From assembly GCA_030149625.1 (NCBI GenBank), contig JASLHP010000069.1, positions 1 to 11,123 on the forward strand: a stretch of 11,123 nucleotides of DNA, in the 5' to 3' direction. The position numbers and the translations under genes were made by a program. Shown in pieces: positions 1 through 7,370 of the stretch. The stretch is from Solirubrobacteraceae bacterium. Lineage in GTDB: Bacteria; Actinomycetota; Thermoleophilia; Solirubrobacterales; Solirubrobacteraceae. The notes below the pieces were generated by a model. The model ran no database searches. It was not told the DNA's origin and worked only from the letters and a program-made list of their open reading frames with translations. Position 1 is the first letter of the stretch. Each line of letters opens with the position of its first letter.

Positions 1-27
1 ATCGAGCCGAAGAAGCGCAAGCGCTGA
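1..27 (+). CDS. possible 3' tail of a plus-strand gene, basic C-terminus (partial)
   Basis: Reading from base 1, the plus strand gives the eight residues IEPKKRKR followed by TGA at 25-27. A lysine/arginine-rich end like this is common at the C-terminus of bacterial nucleic-acid-binding or ribosome-associated proteins, so this may be the end of a gene that converges on bioA. The bioA frame is also open across these bases and leaves the window without a stop, so the two genes would overlap tail to tail by at least 27 bases. Eight codons cannot establish a gene; this is a tentative entry and no function is assigned. Confidence 0.22.
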   Translation: MEPKKRKR

Positions 28-1300
28 CCGCGGCCTGAACCATCGCGGCGCTCAGCGTCGCGAGCTCCCGCTCGGCGATCACATACGGCGGCATCGCGTA
101 GATCAGATGTCCGAACGGACGCAGCCAGACGCCGTGCGCGACGGCGGCCGCCGTCGCGGCCGCGACGTCCACCGGACGCTCTAGCTCGATCACGCCGATC
201 GCGCCAAGCACGCGCACGTCGCTGACTCCCGCGAGCTCACGGGCCGGCGCGAGCCCGTCGCGCAGCCCAGCTTCGATTCCCGCCACCTGCGCGCGCCACT
301 CGCCACGCTCGAGCAGATCCAGCGACGCGCACGCGACAGCGCAGGCAAGCGGGTTCGCCATGAACGTCGGGCCGTGCATCAGACCTCCGCCCTCGCCCGC
401 GCAGACAACCTGCGCGACCCGCGGCGTGCAGAGCATCGCCGCGAGCGTCATGTAGCCGCCCGTCAGCGCCTTGCCCACGCACATCACATCCGGCTCCACA
501 CCGGCGTGCTCGGCCGCGAACATCGCGCCGCTGCGCCCGAAGCCGGTGGCGATCTCATCGAGCACCAGCAGCAGGCCGTGCTCGTCACACACGCGCCGCA
601 TCAGCGCCACGCACTCCGGCGCGTGAAAGCGCATGCCGCCGGCGCCCTGCACGACCGGCTCGAGGATCACGCCCGCGAGCTCGTGCTCGTGGCGCGCGGC
701 GAGCTCGCGCACGCGATCGGCCCAGCGCTCGTCGAGCCCCGCCTCGAAACCGTCGGGCGGGCGCTCCGCGAACACGTGCCGCGCGAGCACGCCCGCGAAC
801 ACGCTGTGCATCCCCGTCACCGGGTCACACACCGCCATCGCGCCGGCGGTGTCTCCGTGATAGCCGCCTTTGACGGTCAGCATGCGCGTGCGCGAGCCAC
901 GCCCGAGCGCGCGCTGGTACTGCAGGCACAGCTTGATCGCCACCTCGACCGAGACCGAGCCCGAGTCGGCGAAGAACACCCGCTCGAGGCCCGCCGGCGC
1001 GAGCGCGAGCAGTCGCTCGGCGAGCCCAATCGCGGGCCCGTGCGTGAGCCCGCCGAACATCACGTGCGCCATCTTGTCCAGCTGCTCGCGCAGCGCCGCG
1101 TCGAGCGCGGGGTGCCGGTAGCCGTGGATCGCGCACCACCACGAAGCCATCCCGTCGATCAGCTCGCGCCCGTCGGCCAAACGCAGCCGCACGCCCTCGG
1201 CCGAGACCACGGGCAGCGACGCCATCGCCGCCGGCAACGCCCCATATGGATGCCACACACGCTCCGCGTCGAGCGCGAGCAGCCGGTCCCATTCCGTCAT
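1..1300 (-). CDS. bioA: adenosylmethionine-8-amino-7-oxononanoate aminotransferase (BioA), 3' end outside the window
   Basis: PLP-dependent class III aminotransferase of biotin synthesis. It converts 7-keto-8-aminopelargonic acid (KAPA) to 7,8-diaminopelargonic acid (DAPA) in the cytosol, with S-adenosylmethionine as the unusual amino donor. I translated most of the frame, including the ends and the catalytic region, and found no break. Visible family motifs are WHPYG (16-20), GGYHGDT (145-151), DEIATG starting at Asp248, GKALTGG with the Schiff-base lysine at 277, [11 protein letters not shown], and [14 protein letters not shown] starting at Arg394. The positions of Tyr147, Asp248, Lys277 and Arg394 are all shifted by exactly three from E. 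coli Tyr144, Asp245, Lys274 and Arg391, which supports both the identity and the ATG start at 1300. The 433 codons in the window already equal the usual family length (about 430), so the stop should lie just beyond base 1. The 125-base gap to the rubredoxin gene upstream holds no gene; a weak GAG-TAGG purine stretch lies 3-9 bases before the ATG. Confidence 0.95.
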   Translation of the reverse strand, partial: MTEWDRLLALDAERVWHPYGALPAAMASLPVVSAEGVRLRLADGRELIDGMASWWCAIHGYRHPALDAALREQLDKMAHVMFGGLTHGPAIGLAERLLALAPAGLERVFFADSGSVSVEVAIKLCLQYQRALGRGSRTRMLTVKGGYHGDTAGAMAVCDPVTGMHSVFAGVLARHVFAERPPDGFEAGLDERWADRVRELAARHEHELAGVILEPVVQGAGGMRFHAPECVALMRRVCDEHGLLLVLDEIATGFGRSGAMFAAEHAGVEPDVMCVGKALTGGYMTLAAMLCTPRVAQVVCAGEGGGLMHGPTFMANPLACAVACASLDLLERGEWRAQVAGIEAGLRDGLAPARELAGVSDVRVLGAIGVIELERPVDVAAATAAAVAHGVWLRPFGHLIYAMPPYVIAERELATLSAAMVQAAVSACASSAR

Positions 1301-1425
1301 GGCCTACTCGTTGTCAAGCGCGCCTAGGGCTGCTGGGCAAGCGAAGCAAGGACGCAGCGAGCGTGACGTGCTGCGCACGCGAGCGGAACGAGGACGCCGC
1401 ATCGCGCCGCTCAGCAGACCCCTGG

Positions 1426-1611
1426 CTAGTCCTCGTAGAGGGTGAAGTCGCGCTTGCGCGCACCGCACACGGGACAGAACCAAGTGTCGGGGATGTCCTC
1501 GAACGCGGTGCCGGCCGGGATGCCTCCGTCCGGGTCGCCCTCGTCGGGGTCATAGATGTAGCCGCAGGACTCGCAGATCCAGCGCTGCAGCGTCTCGGTT
1601 GCCGTGCTCAT
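1426..1611 (-). CDS. rubredoxin
   Basis: A 61-residue one-iron electron carrier. Its four cysteines are in two rubredoxin knuckles: CESCGY (Cys13, Cys16) and CPVCGA (Cys46, Cys49), which would bind one Fe(Cys)4 centre. Other family hallmarks are the aromatic core residues Trp11, Tyr18 and Tyr20, the [11 protein letters not shown] loop, and the [14 protein letters not shown] strand. The length matches single-domain rubredoxins (about 50-60). Rubredoxins pass electrons to partners such as alkane hydroxylases, NO/O2 reductases or peroxide-detoxifying enzymes, but no such partner gene is in the window. It lies 125 bases upstream of bioA on the same strand, so cotranscription is possible. A functional link to biotin synthesis is not shown. 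The ATG at 1611 has GAGG ten bases upstream and overlaps the stop of a small upstream reading frame (see that entry). Confidence 0.93.
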   Translation of the reverse strand: MSTATETLQRWICESCGYIYDPDEGDPDGGIPAGTAFEDIPDTWFCPVCGARKRDFTLYED

Positions 1612-1637
1612 CCTTGGGGTGCCTCGATCTCGCTCAT
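1608..1637 (-). CDS. possible 9-codon leader ORF coupled to rubredoxin
   Basis: On the minus strand an ATG at 1637 opens the peptide MSEIEAPQG, and its TGA (1610-1608) overlaps the rubredoxin ATG (1611-1609) as ATGA, the classical arrangement for translational coupling. A TAATCT hexamer ends 7 bases before this ATG, where a leaderless transcript would be expected to begin in an actinobacterium. The same frame stays open further upstream as an antisense shadow of the NUDIX gene, so openness alone means nothing. The support is the position of the ATG relative to the hexamer and the overlap. The other reading is that this ATG is accidental and rubredoxin is translated from its own GAGG site. Confidence 0.3.
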   Translation of the reverse strand: MSEIEAPQG

Positions 1638-1644
1638 GCGCGAA

Positions 1645-1650
1645 AGATTA
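1645..1650 (-). promoter_or_regulatory. candidate -10 element for the rubredoxin transcript
   Basis: The minus strand reads TAATCT here, matching the actinobacterial TANNNT -10 pattern, in one of the few AT-rich patches of the 59-base divergent gap between rubredoxin and the NUDIX gene. The expected transcription start would be at or next to the ATG at 1637. I see no convincing -35 hexamer at the usual spacing. Confidence 0.3.
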
Positions 1651-1670
1651 GCGGCCGGTAAGGTCAGTCG

Positions 1671-2306
1671 ATGCGCGCGTCTGAGGAGAGCGAGCGTCCG
1701 GGGCCAGGCGAGACGTACAACCCGGGCCCCGCGACGGCCCCACGCCAAGCCGCGAGCGTGATCCTGCTGCGCGGCGGCTCCCAGAAGCTTGAGGTGCTGC
1801 TCGTCAAGCGCACGCCGCACGCGCGCTTCATGGGCGGCGTGTGGGTGTTTCCCGGAGGCGCCGTCGACGCCGGCGAGGGCGACGGCGATGACGCGCACCG
1901 CGTGGCCGCGCTTCGCGAGCTGCGCGAGGAGGCCGCGATCGTCCTGGCGGGACCCGCGGAGCTCGTCGAGTTCTCGCGCTGGATCACGCCGGCCGAGGTG
2001 CGGATTCGCTTCGACACGCACTTCTTCCTCGCAGAGCTGCCATCCGCGCAGGCGCCGCGCGTGGACGGCGAGGAGTGCGTCGATCTCGGCTGGTTCACGC
2101 CAGCCTCGGCGCTCGAGGCCAACGCCGCCCGCACGATCCAGCTGGTGTTCCCGACGATCAAGCACCTCGAGCAGCTCGGCGACTTCTCGTCAGTGCAGTC
2201 GCTGATGGCCTACGCCCGCGGGCGCGAGGTGCAGCCGGTGCAGCCGCGCGTGCTGCTCGAAGGCGAGGTCGCGCGCATCGTGCTTCCGGGCGAGCCCGGG
2301 TATTGA
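1671..2306 (+). CDS. NUDIX hydrolase, NUDT19/NUDT7-like type
   Basis: A 211-residue NUDIX-fold pyrophosphohydrolase, the class that cleaves X-linked nucleoside diphosphates with Mg2+ or Mn2+. The fold begins at about residue 27 (QAASVILLR), and VWVFPGGAVDAGE precedes the catalytic helix. The NUDIX box spans Gly63 to Ile90 with the metal-binding core RELREE (82-87). Two departures from the canonical GX5EX7REUXEEXGU are visible: twelve rather than seven residues lie between Glu69 and Arg82, because of an acidic Gly/Asp insert, and the box glycine is Ala89. Longer boxes and a following WITP...FDTHFFLAE segment (104-122) resemble NUDT19/NUDT7-like proteins, some of which act on coenzyme A derivatives, but the substrate here cannot be read from sequence. 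The N-terminal 25 residues look disordered. The ATG at 1671 is preceded by TAAGGT six bases upstream, which could serve as a Shine-Dalgarno core or as a leaderless -10. The gene is divergent from rubredoxin and convergent with the GH15 gene. Confidence 0.88.
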   Translation: MRASEESERPGPGETYNPGPATAPRQAASVILLRGGSQKLEVLLVKRTPHARFMGGVWVFPGGAVDAGEGDGDDAHRVAALRELREEAAIVLAGPAELVEFSRWITPAEVRIRFDTHFFLAELPSAQAPRVDGEECVDLGWFTPASALEANAARTIQLVFPTIKHLEQLGDFSSVQSLMAYARGREVQPVQPRVLLEGEVARIVLPGEPGY

Positions 2307-2452
2307 CGCCCTTGGCGGGGCGGCACGGCGATGGGTTCCGCCGAGGACGCCCTTGGCGGGGCGGCACGGCGATGGGTTCCGCCGAGGACGCCCCTAGCGG
2401 GGCGGCACGGCGATGGGTTCCGCCGAGGACGCCCCTAGCGGGGCGGCACGGC
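2305..2452. repeat. 41-bp tandem repeat array, 3.6 copies, filling the gap between two convergent genes
   Basis: Direct repeats of a 41-base unit start at 2305, 2346 and 2387, with a fourth copy of 25 bases from 2428 to 2452. Units 1 and 2 are identical. Units 3 and 4 share two substitutions (CCTTGG becomes CCCTAG), and otherwise all copies agree. The array begins inside the NUDIX TGA (2304-2306) and ends on the last base of the GH15 stop (2452-2454 read in reverse), so it makes up the whole intergenic gap. Each unit can fold: GCCCCTAGCGGGGC in the later units is a 5-bp stem with a 4-base loop, and CTTGGCGG pairs with CCGCCGAG (one G.U) in the earlier ones. This could act as a bidirectional terminator or mRNA 3' stabiliser, although no T-run follows. 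The 41-base period is not a multiple of three, which argues against coding. Confidence 0.9.
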
Positions 2453-4371
2453 TATTGATCGTTGATCACGTGCGTGACCGCGTTGATCAGCGCTAGGTGC
2501 GTGAACGCCTGCGGGTAGTTGCCGAGATGGCGACCGGATGACGCCTCGAGCTCCTCCGCGTAGAGCCCGAGCGGCGAGGCGTAGGAGAGCAGGCGCTCGC
2601 ACAGGTGCTCGGCTTCGCGATGCTCGCCGATCTCCGACAGCGCCGAGACGAGCCAGAAGGAGCACAAGAGGAACGTGCCCTCCTCGCCGTGGAGGCCGTC
2701 GTCGGTCTCCTCCGTGCGGTAGCGCAGCACGAGGCCACCGTCGGTGAGCTCGTCGCGGATCGCCATCACGGTCGCGCGCACGCGCTCGTCCTCGGGGCCG
2801 AGGAAGCGCACCAGCGGCACGAGCAGCGTGGAGGCGTCGAGCGCGTCGGTGTCGTAGTGCTGGCGGAAGACGCCGCGCTTGTCCACGCCCTTGTCGAGGA
2901 TCTCGTCGCGAATCTCATCAGCCAGTGCCTGCCACTGTTCGGCGTTCGCGATATGCCCGCGCCGTTCCCCCAGACGCGCGCCACGGTCCATCGCCACCCA
3001 GCACATCAGCTTCGAGGAGACGTAGTGGCGGGGCTCTCCGCGCGCCTCCCAGATGCCCTGGTCGGGCTCCTTCCAGGCTGCGGCCGCGCAGTGCACCTGG
3101 TCGGCCAGCACCGGCCACAGCCGCTCGGGGATGTGGTCGCGCTTCTTGGAGTGCAGGTACACCGAGTCGAGCACCGCCCCGAAGACGTCGTTCTGGCGCT
3201 GGTTGTAGGCGCCGTTGCCGACGCGCACCGGGTGCGCTCCCTCATAGCCCTTGAGGTGCTCGAGCGTCGACTCGGTGAGGTCCTTCTGGCCCTTGATCCC
3301 ATACATGATCTGCAGCGAGCCGTCCTCGTTGCGCTCCATGTCGGCTACGTACTGGACGAAGTCGTCCGCCTCCCAGTTCAAGCCGAGCGCGTGCAGTCCC
3401 CACAGCGTGAACGACGCGTCGCGCATCCAGCAGTAGCGGTAGTCCCAGTTGCGCTCGCCATGCGGAGTCTCCGGCAGCGATGTCGTGGCGGCCGCCACGA
3501 GCGCGCCGGTGGGCATGAACGTCAGCCCCTTCAGCGCCAGCGCCGAGCGCTGGAGCTGGAAGCGCCACGGATGGTCCGGGTAGGTGCCTTCGGCGAGCCA
3601 CTCGCGCCAGAAGTGAGCCGTGCGCTGCATGTGTTCCTCGGCCTGCGCGATCGTGTGCGGGCCGGCGCGTCCCTCCGTCCAGGACAGCGCGCAGAATCGC
3701 TTCTCGCCTTCCTGCATCGTGTGGCGGCCGTGCGCGCGGTTTCCCTCGATGCCCATGCGAATGTCGCTGAACAGCCTGAACGCGGTCACCTCGTCCGTGG
3801 CGTCCATCATGCAAACGCCCTCCTCGCCGCTCTGCACGACCGTCCACGTCGCCGCAGTCGCTCCATAGTCGAGCATCGGCTCACATACGATCTCGACCTG
3901 CACCTGACCCTGGATGCATTCCACGATGCGCACCACCAGGTGATCGGCGTCATAGTCGGTGGGCGGACGCGTATGGCTCGAGCCGTGCTTGTTGTCGTGC
4001 CAGGGGCCGATCGTGAGCGCCTCCACCACCCGCAGCCAACCCTGCGGCGTCATCCAGGTCGTCTCGATGATGTTCGTGCCGGGGATGTAGCGCCGCCCCG
4101 CGGGCACGTAGACGCCATAGGGACCGACTCGCCAGCTGCCGGCGCCGCGGTCGAGGATCGCCCCGAACACGGAGGGCGAGTCGAAGTGCGGCAGGCACAT
4201 CCACTCGATCGACCCGTCGGAGGCGACGAGCGCACACGTGTGGCAGTCCGAGAGGAAGCCATAGTCGGCGATCGGCGGAAACGGCGAGTCGATCGTGGTC
4301 GGGTGCGAGCCGAATACGCCCAGCGGCGGCGCGCCGGTGGCGTCTGCGCGCGATGCCTCGGACGCGCTCAC
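2452..4371 (-). CDS. glycoside hydrolase family 15 protein (trehalase or glucoamylase type)
   Basis: A 639-residue GH15 enzyme. It has the bacterial N-terminal beta-sandwich domain beginning at about residue 33 (PIADYGFLSDCHTCALV) and a C-terminal (alpha/alpha)6 barrel. Barrel landmarks are NWDYRYCWMRDASFTLW (308-324), GSLQIMYGI, GYEGAHPVRVGNGAYNQ, GIWEARGEPRHY with the likely catalytic acid Glu442, and LYAEE (603-607) followed by HLGNYPQAFTHLALINA, where the catalytic base is expected at Glu606/607. There is no signal peptide, so it is probably cytosolic and acts on trehalose, as mycobacterial GH15 trehalases do, or on malto-oligosaccharides; the two cannot be separated here. The frame is open further upstream to 4641, but only as a shadow of the preceding gene. 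The start is taken as GTG at 4371 (another GTG lies at 4374), which overlaps the upstream TGA as GTGA. That placement leaves a normal short N-terminus and implies translational coupling to the metallo-hydrolase gene. Confidence 0.92.
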   Translation of the reverse strand: MSASEASRADATGAPPLGVFGSHPTTIDSPFPPIADYGFLSDCHTCALVASDGSIEWMCLPHFDSPSVFGAILDRGAGSWRVGPYGVYVPAGRRYIPGTNIIETTWMTPQGWLRVVEALTIGPWHDNKHGSSHTRPPTDYDADHLVVRIVECIQGQVQVEIVCEPMLDYGATAATWTVVQSGEEGVCMMDATDEVTAFRLFSDIRMGIEGNRAHGRHTMQEGEKRFCALSWTEGRAGPHTIAQAEEHMQRTAHFWREWLAEGTYPDHPWRFQLQRSALALKGLTFMPTGALVAAATTSLPETPHGERNWDYRYCWMRDASFTLWGLHALGLNWEADDFVQYVADMERNEDGSLQIMYGIKGQKDLTESTLEHLKGYEGAHPVRVGNGAYNQRQNDVFGAVLDSVYLHSKKRDHIPERLWPVLADQVHCAAAAWKEPDQGIWEARGEPRHYVSSKLMCWVAMDRGARLGERRGHIANAEQWQALADEIRDEILDKGVDKRGVFRQHYDTDALDASTLLVPLVRFLGPEDERVRATVMAIRDELTDGGLVLRYRTEETDDGLHGEEGTFLLCSFWLVSALSEIGEHREAEHLCERLLSYASPLGLYAEELEASSGRHLGNYPQAFTHLALINAVTHVINDQ

Positions 4372-5222
4372 CACTCGGTCCGTTCGAACCGCGGACGCTC
4401 GACGCCGTCGGGCAGGATCTGCTCTTCGTCGAGCTTGTCGAGGTGAGCCGCGAGCGTGGCGGTGGCGAGCGGGCGCAGCGACTCGGAGACCTCCGGCCAG
4501 ACCGCGTTCAGCAACTCCTCGATCGTGCGCTTGCCCTCGCCCAGCGCGATGATGAGGCTGTGTTCGCGGTCCAGACGATGTGACACGTACTCTTCGAGTC
4601 GCGCCTGCGCATCCCATACCGGCGGCCCATGTCCAGGGCACAGCACGTTGAAGTCCTCACGCATACGCAGCCGCGTGAGCGCGAGCAGGTAGCCGGCCAT
4701 CGCGCCCCTGTAGGGGCTGATGAACACGCTGCCCTCGCCGAGCACGGCATCGCCGGTGAAGCAAGCTCCGTCGCCGACGAGAGCGAAGTGATCGGCGGCG
4801 TGCCCGGGCGTCGCGACAGCCTCGAACGGACCGAAGCGCACGCGTTCGCCGAGGCGCACGTCGGCCACGCCGCGTCCGGCCGCCAACGGCGCGGGGTAGC
4901 GCTCGAGCAGCGCACCGACCGCTTCGGCGTGATCGTGGTGATCGTGGGTGAGCGCGACGCCGCCGAGCCCGCCGCGCGCGTCGATCGCCGCGAACAGCCG
5001 CTCGAGGTGCTCGTCGAGCAGCGGTCCGGGGTCGACGACCCACGTCGGCCCCCTGCCCACGAGCCACGTGTTCGTCCCCGACAGGGTCAGCAGCCCCGGG
5101 TTCGGCGCGCGCAGCCGCAGGATGTCGTAATGCGTCAGCAGGTCGGCCTCTGAACCGGCCTCCGCCGAGTGGCCGTTGGCCCCCGCCTCAGCTCCCGGGT
5201 TATCCGCATGCGGCTCTGTCAT
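4368..5222 (-). CDS. LACTB2-like metallo-beta-lactamase-fold hydrolase
   Basis: A 284-residue MBL-fold protein with a C-terminal winged-helix-like segment, the arrangement of the LACTB2 group. Zinc ligands are visible as HDHHDH (His93, His95, Asp97, His98), His141 in TPGHAADH, Asp158 in TGDAVLG and His198 in CPGHGP. The SGTNTWLVG strand (48-56) and VVDPGP (62-67) are typical of the fold start. The C-terminal part (about 215-275), with HSLIIALGEGKRTIEELL and a helix ending LDKLDEEQI, matches the LACTB2-type small domain. Mammalian LACTB2 is a single-strand endoribonuclease; bacterial members are largely uncharacterised, so the substrate is open. The first 28 residues are low-complexity. The ATG at 5222 has no purine-rich ribosome site, which suggests leaderless translation (see the promoter entry). 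The stop overlaps the GH15 start by 4 bases, making a two-gene operon, and 48 bases separate this gene from the upstream helicase gene. Confidence 0.9.
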   Translation of the reverse strand: MTEPHADNPGAEAGANGHSAEAGSEADLLTHYDILRLRAPNPGLLTLSGTNTWLVGRGPTWVVDPGPLLDEHLERLFAAIDARGGLGGVALTHDHHDHAEAVGALLERYPAPLAAGRGVADVRLGERVRFGPFEAVATPGHAADHFALVGDGACFTGDAVLGEGSVFISPYRGAMAGYLLALTRLRMREDFNVLCPGHGPPVWDAQARLEEYVSHRLDREHSLIIALGEGKRTIEELLNAVWPEVSESLRPLATATLAAHLDKLDEEQILPDGVERPRFERTEW

Positions 5223-5230
5223 GCGCAGCG

Positions 5231-5259
5231 ACAGTAGCTGACCGTCCGGCTGAAACTAA
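5231..5259 (-). promoter_or_regulatory. candidate leaderless promoter for the metallo-hydrolase/GH15 pair
   Basis: On the minus strand TTAGTT (5259-5254) and TACTGT (5236-5231) are separated by 17 bases, and TACTGT ends 8 bases before the ATG at 5222. That puts the expected transcription start on or next to the ATG, consistent with the lack of any Shine-Dalgarno sequence. Each hexamer matches the sigma-70 consensus at only about three of six positions. The spacing and the local AT-rich patch in an otherwise GC-rich gap are the main support. Confidence 0.35.
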
Positions 5260-5270
5260 TGCGGCCGGCG

Positions 5271-6524
<1,254 letters not shown>

Positions 6525-6541
6525 GTGTTGATGCTCCCTCT

Positions 6542-6559
6542 GGCGGCCTATGGGCCGCC
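6542..6559 (-). promoter_or_regulatory. RBS-adjacent hairpin in the helicase leader
   Basis: A perfect 7-bp inverted repeat: GGCGGCC at 6542-6548 and GGCCGCC at 6553-6559, with a 4-base loop. In the minus-strand mRNA its 3' arm ends directly next to the AGAGGGAG ribosome site of the helicase gene. It could modulate ribosome access, for instance as a temperature- or helicase-sensitive structure. No U-run follows, so it is not an intrinsic terminator for the upstream pdxH operon. Confidence 0.5.
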
Positions 6560-6562
6560 GCT

Positions 6563-6592
6563 GCGGATGGAGATTCGACTGACCCCATCCGC
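6563..6592 (-). promoter_or_regulatory. second inverted repeat in the helicase leader
   Basis: A perfect 8-bp inverted repeat: GCGGATGG at 6563-6570 and CCATCCGC at 6585-6592, separated by 14 bases that contain a smaller inner pairing (TTCGAC with a partial partner). It sits three bases upstream of the RBS-adjacent hairpin in the transcript. It may be a stem-loop in the 5' leader or, as DNA, a protein-binding operator. About 13 bases further upstream, at 6605-6623, is the most AT-rich patch of this 209-base gap, a plausible promoter area, but I cannot assign hexamers. Confidence 0.45.
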
Positions 6593-6733
6593 GCGTCTGA
6601 AGCGCCAACAAAGACAAAGAACCCCGCGAGCGACTGCGCCGCCCGTGGCCTGACCGTAGCAGGCTCGCCGGTCCGCGCTCGCCCCTGCACGATCGATGCC
6701 CACGCCGGCGGCTTGCCCATTTGCAGCTCGCTC

Positions 6734-7351
6734 TCAGGGCGCGAGGCGCTCGATCGTCCAGCCGCCGCCATCCACGCGCCGGTAGCGGAGCCGATCGTGC
6801 AGGCGATCATGACGCTGCTGCCAGAACTCGATGCTCCGCGGCTCCAGGCGAAAGCCGCCCCAAGCTTCCGGCAGCGGCAGCTCGCCGTCGCCGTAGCGTT
6901 CCCGCAGCTCGGCCACGCGCCGCTCGAGCTGCTCGCGGCTCGCCACCGGCCGGCTCTGGGGCGAGGCGAGCGCGCTCAGCTGACTGCCGCGAGCGCGGCT
7001 GCGTACGTACGCGGCCGTCTCCTCCGCGCTCGTGTGTTCGATCGATCCCTCCAACCGCACCTGGCGACCGAGTGGGTCCCAGTGGAACATCAGCGCCGCG
7101 CGCGGGTTCTCCGCGAGCTCTCTGCCCTTGCGGCTCGCGTGGTTGGAGAAGAACACGAAGCCGCGCTCGTCGAAGCTCTTCACCAGCACCATCCGCACCG
7201 ACGGCGCCCCATCGGCGGAGGCCGTCGCCACCGCCGCCGCCTCCGGTTCGCGCACGCCCGCCGCGGCCGCCTCGGCGAACCAACGCTCGAACTGACGCAG
7301 CGGATCGGGGTCGAGGTCCTGCTCACGCAGCGGCAGGCCATGGTCGATCAC
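6734..7351 (-). CDS. pdxH: pyridoxamine 5'-phosphate oxidase
   Basis: FMN-dependent oxidase that converts pyridoxamine or pyridoxine 5'-phosphate to pyridoxal 5'-phosphate, the last step of B6 salvage and of the DXP-dependent pathway. The 205-residue protein aligns with E. coli PdxH throughout: PLRQFERWF (17-25), RMVLVKSFDERGFVFFSN (53-70, FMN contact region), SRKG (73-76), RQVRLEG (96-102), SRARGSQLSALASPQS (118-133), LPEAWGGFRL (160-169), EFWQ (175-178), RLHDR (183-187, substrate site) and the C-terminal WTIERLAP. The N-terminus is shorter than in E. coli. The start is GTG at 7351; the nearby ATG is out of frame, and the ribosome site is weak. The gene begins 19 bases after the aldehyde dehydrogenase stop, so it is very probably cotranscribed. 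This would supply PLP for the transaminases that work in the same catabolic routes. Confidence 0.95.
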   Translation of the reverse strand: MIDHGLPLREQDLDPDPLRQFERWFAEAAAAGVREPEAAAVATASADGAPSVRMVLVKSFDERGFVFFSNHASRKGRELAENPRAALMFHWDPLGRQVRLEGSIEHTSAEETAAYVRSRARGSQLSALASPQSRPVASREQLERRVAELRERYGDGELPLPEAWGGFRLEPRSIEFWQQRHDRLHDRLRYRRVDGGGWTIERLAP

Positions 7352-7370
7352 TGGCGTGCGGTGCCCGAGG

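Noticed and set aside
374..1327. 317-codon plus-strand open frame opposite bioA
   Set aside because: It is rich in Arg, His and Ala with no domain signature and is fully antisense to an unmistakable BioA; it is a GC-driven shadow.
1301..1425. Imperfect repeats (AAGCAAGGACGC / AACGAGGACGC) and a CGTGC-TGC-GCACG stem between bioA and rubredoxin
   Set aside because: The copies are short and diverged and the stem is only 5 bp without a T-run; not enough to call a repeat element or terminator.
2305..2452. CRISPR array
   Set aside because: Units abut directly with no unique spacers, and no cas genes are nearby.
2075..2458. Plus-strand frame containing the 41-bp repeats as peptide repeats
   Set aside because: The 41-base period shifts frame at every unit and the frame overlaps the NUDIX gene, so the apparent peptide repeats are an accident.
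2605..4446. 613-codon plus-strand open frame opposite the GH15 gene
   Set aside because: The composition is that of a complement frame, there are no recognisable motifs, and the opposite strand carries a complete GH15 enzyme with catalytic motifs in order.
4372..4641. N-terminal extension of the GH15 protein to 4641
   Set aside because: This stretch codes for the C-terminal domain of the metallo-hydrolase in another frame; the extension is arginine-rich and unlike GH15.
6525..6617. 31-residue N-terminal extension of the helicase up to 6617
   Set aside because: It would run through both leader hairpins and the good AGAGGGAG site, and the extra residues do not resemble the start of DEAD-box proteins.
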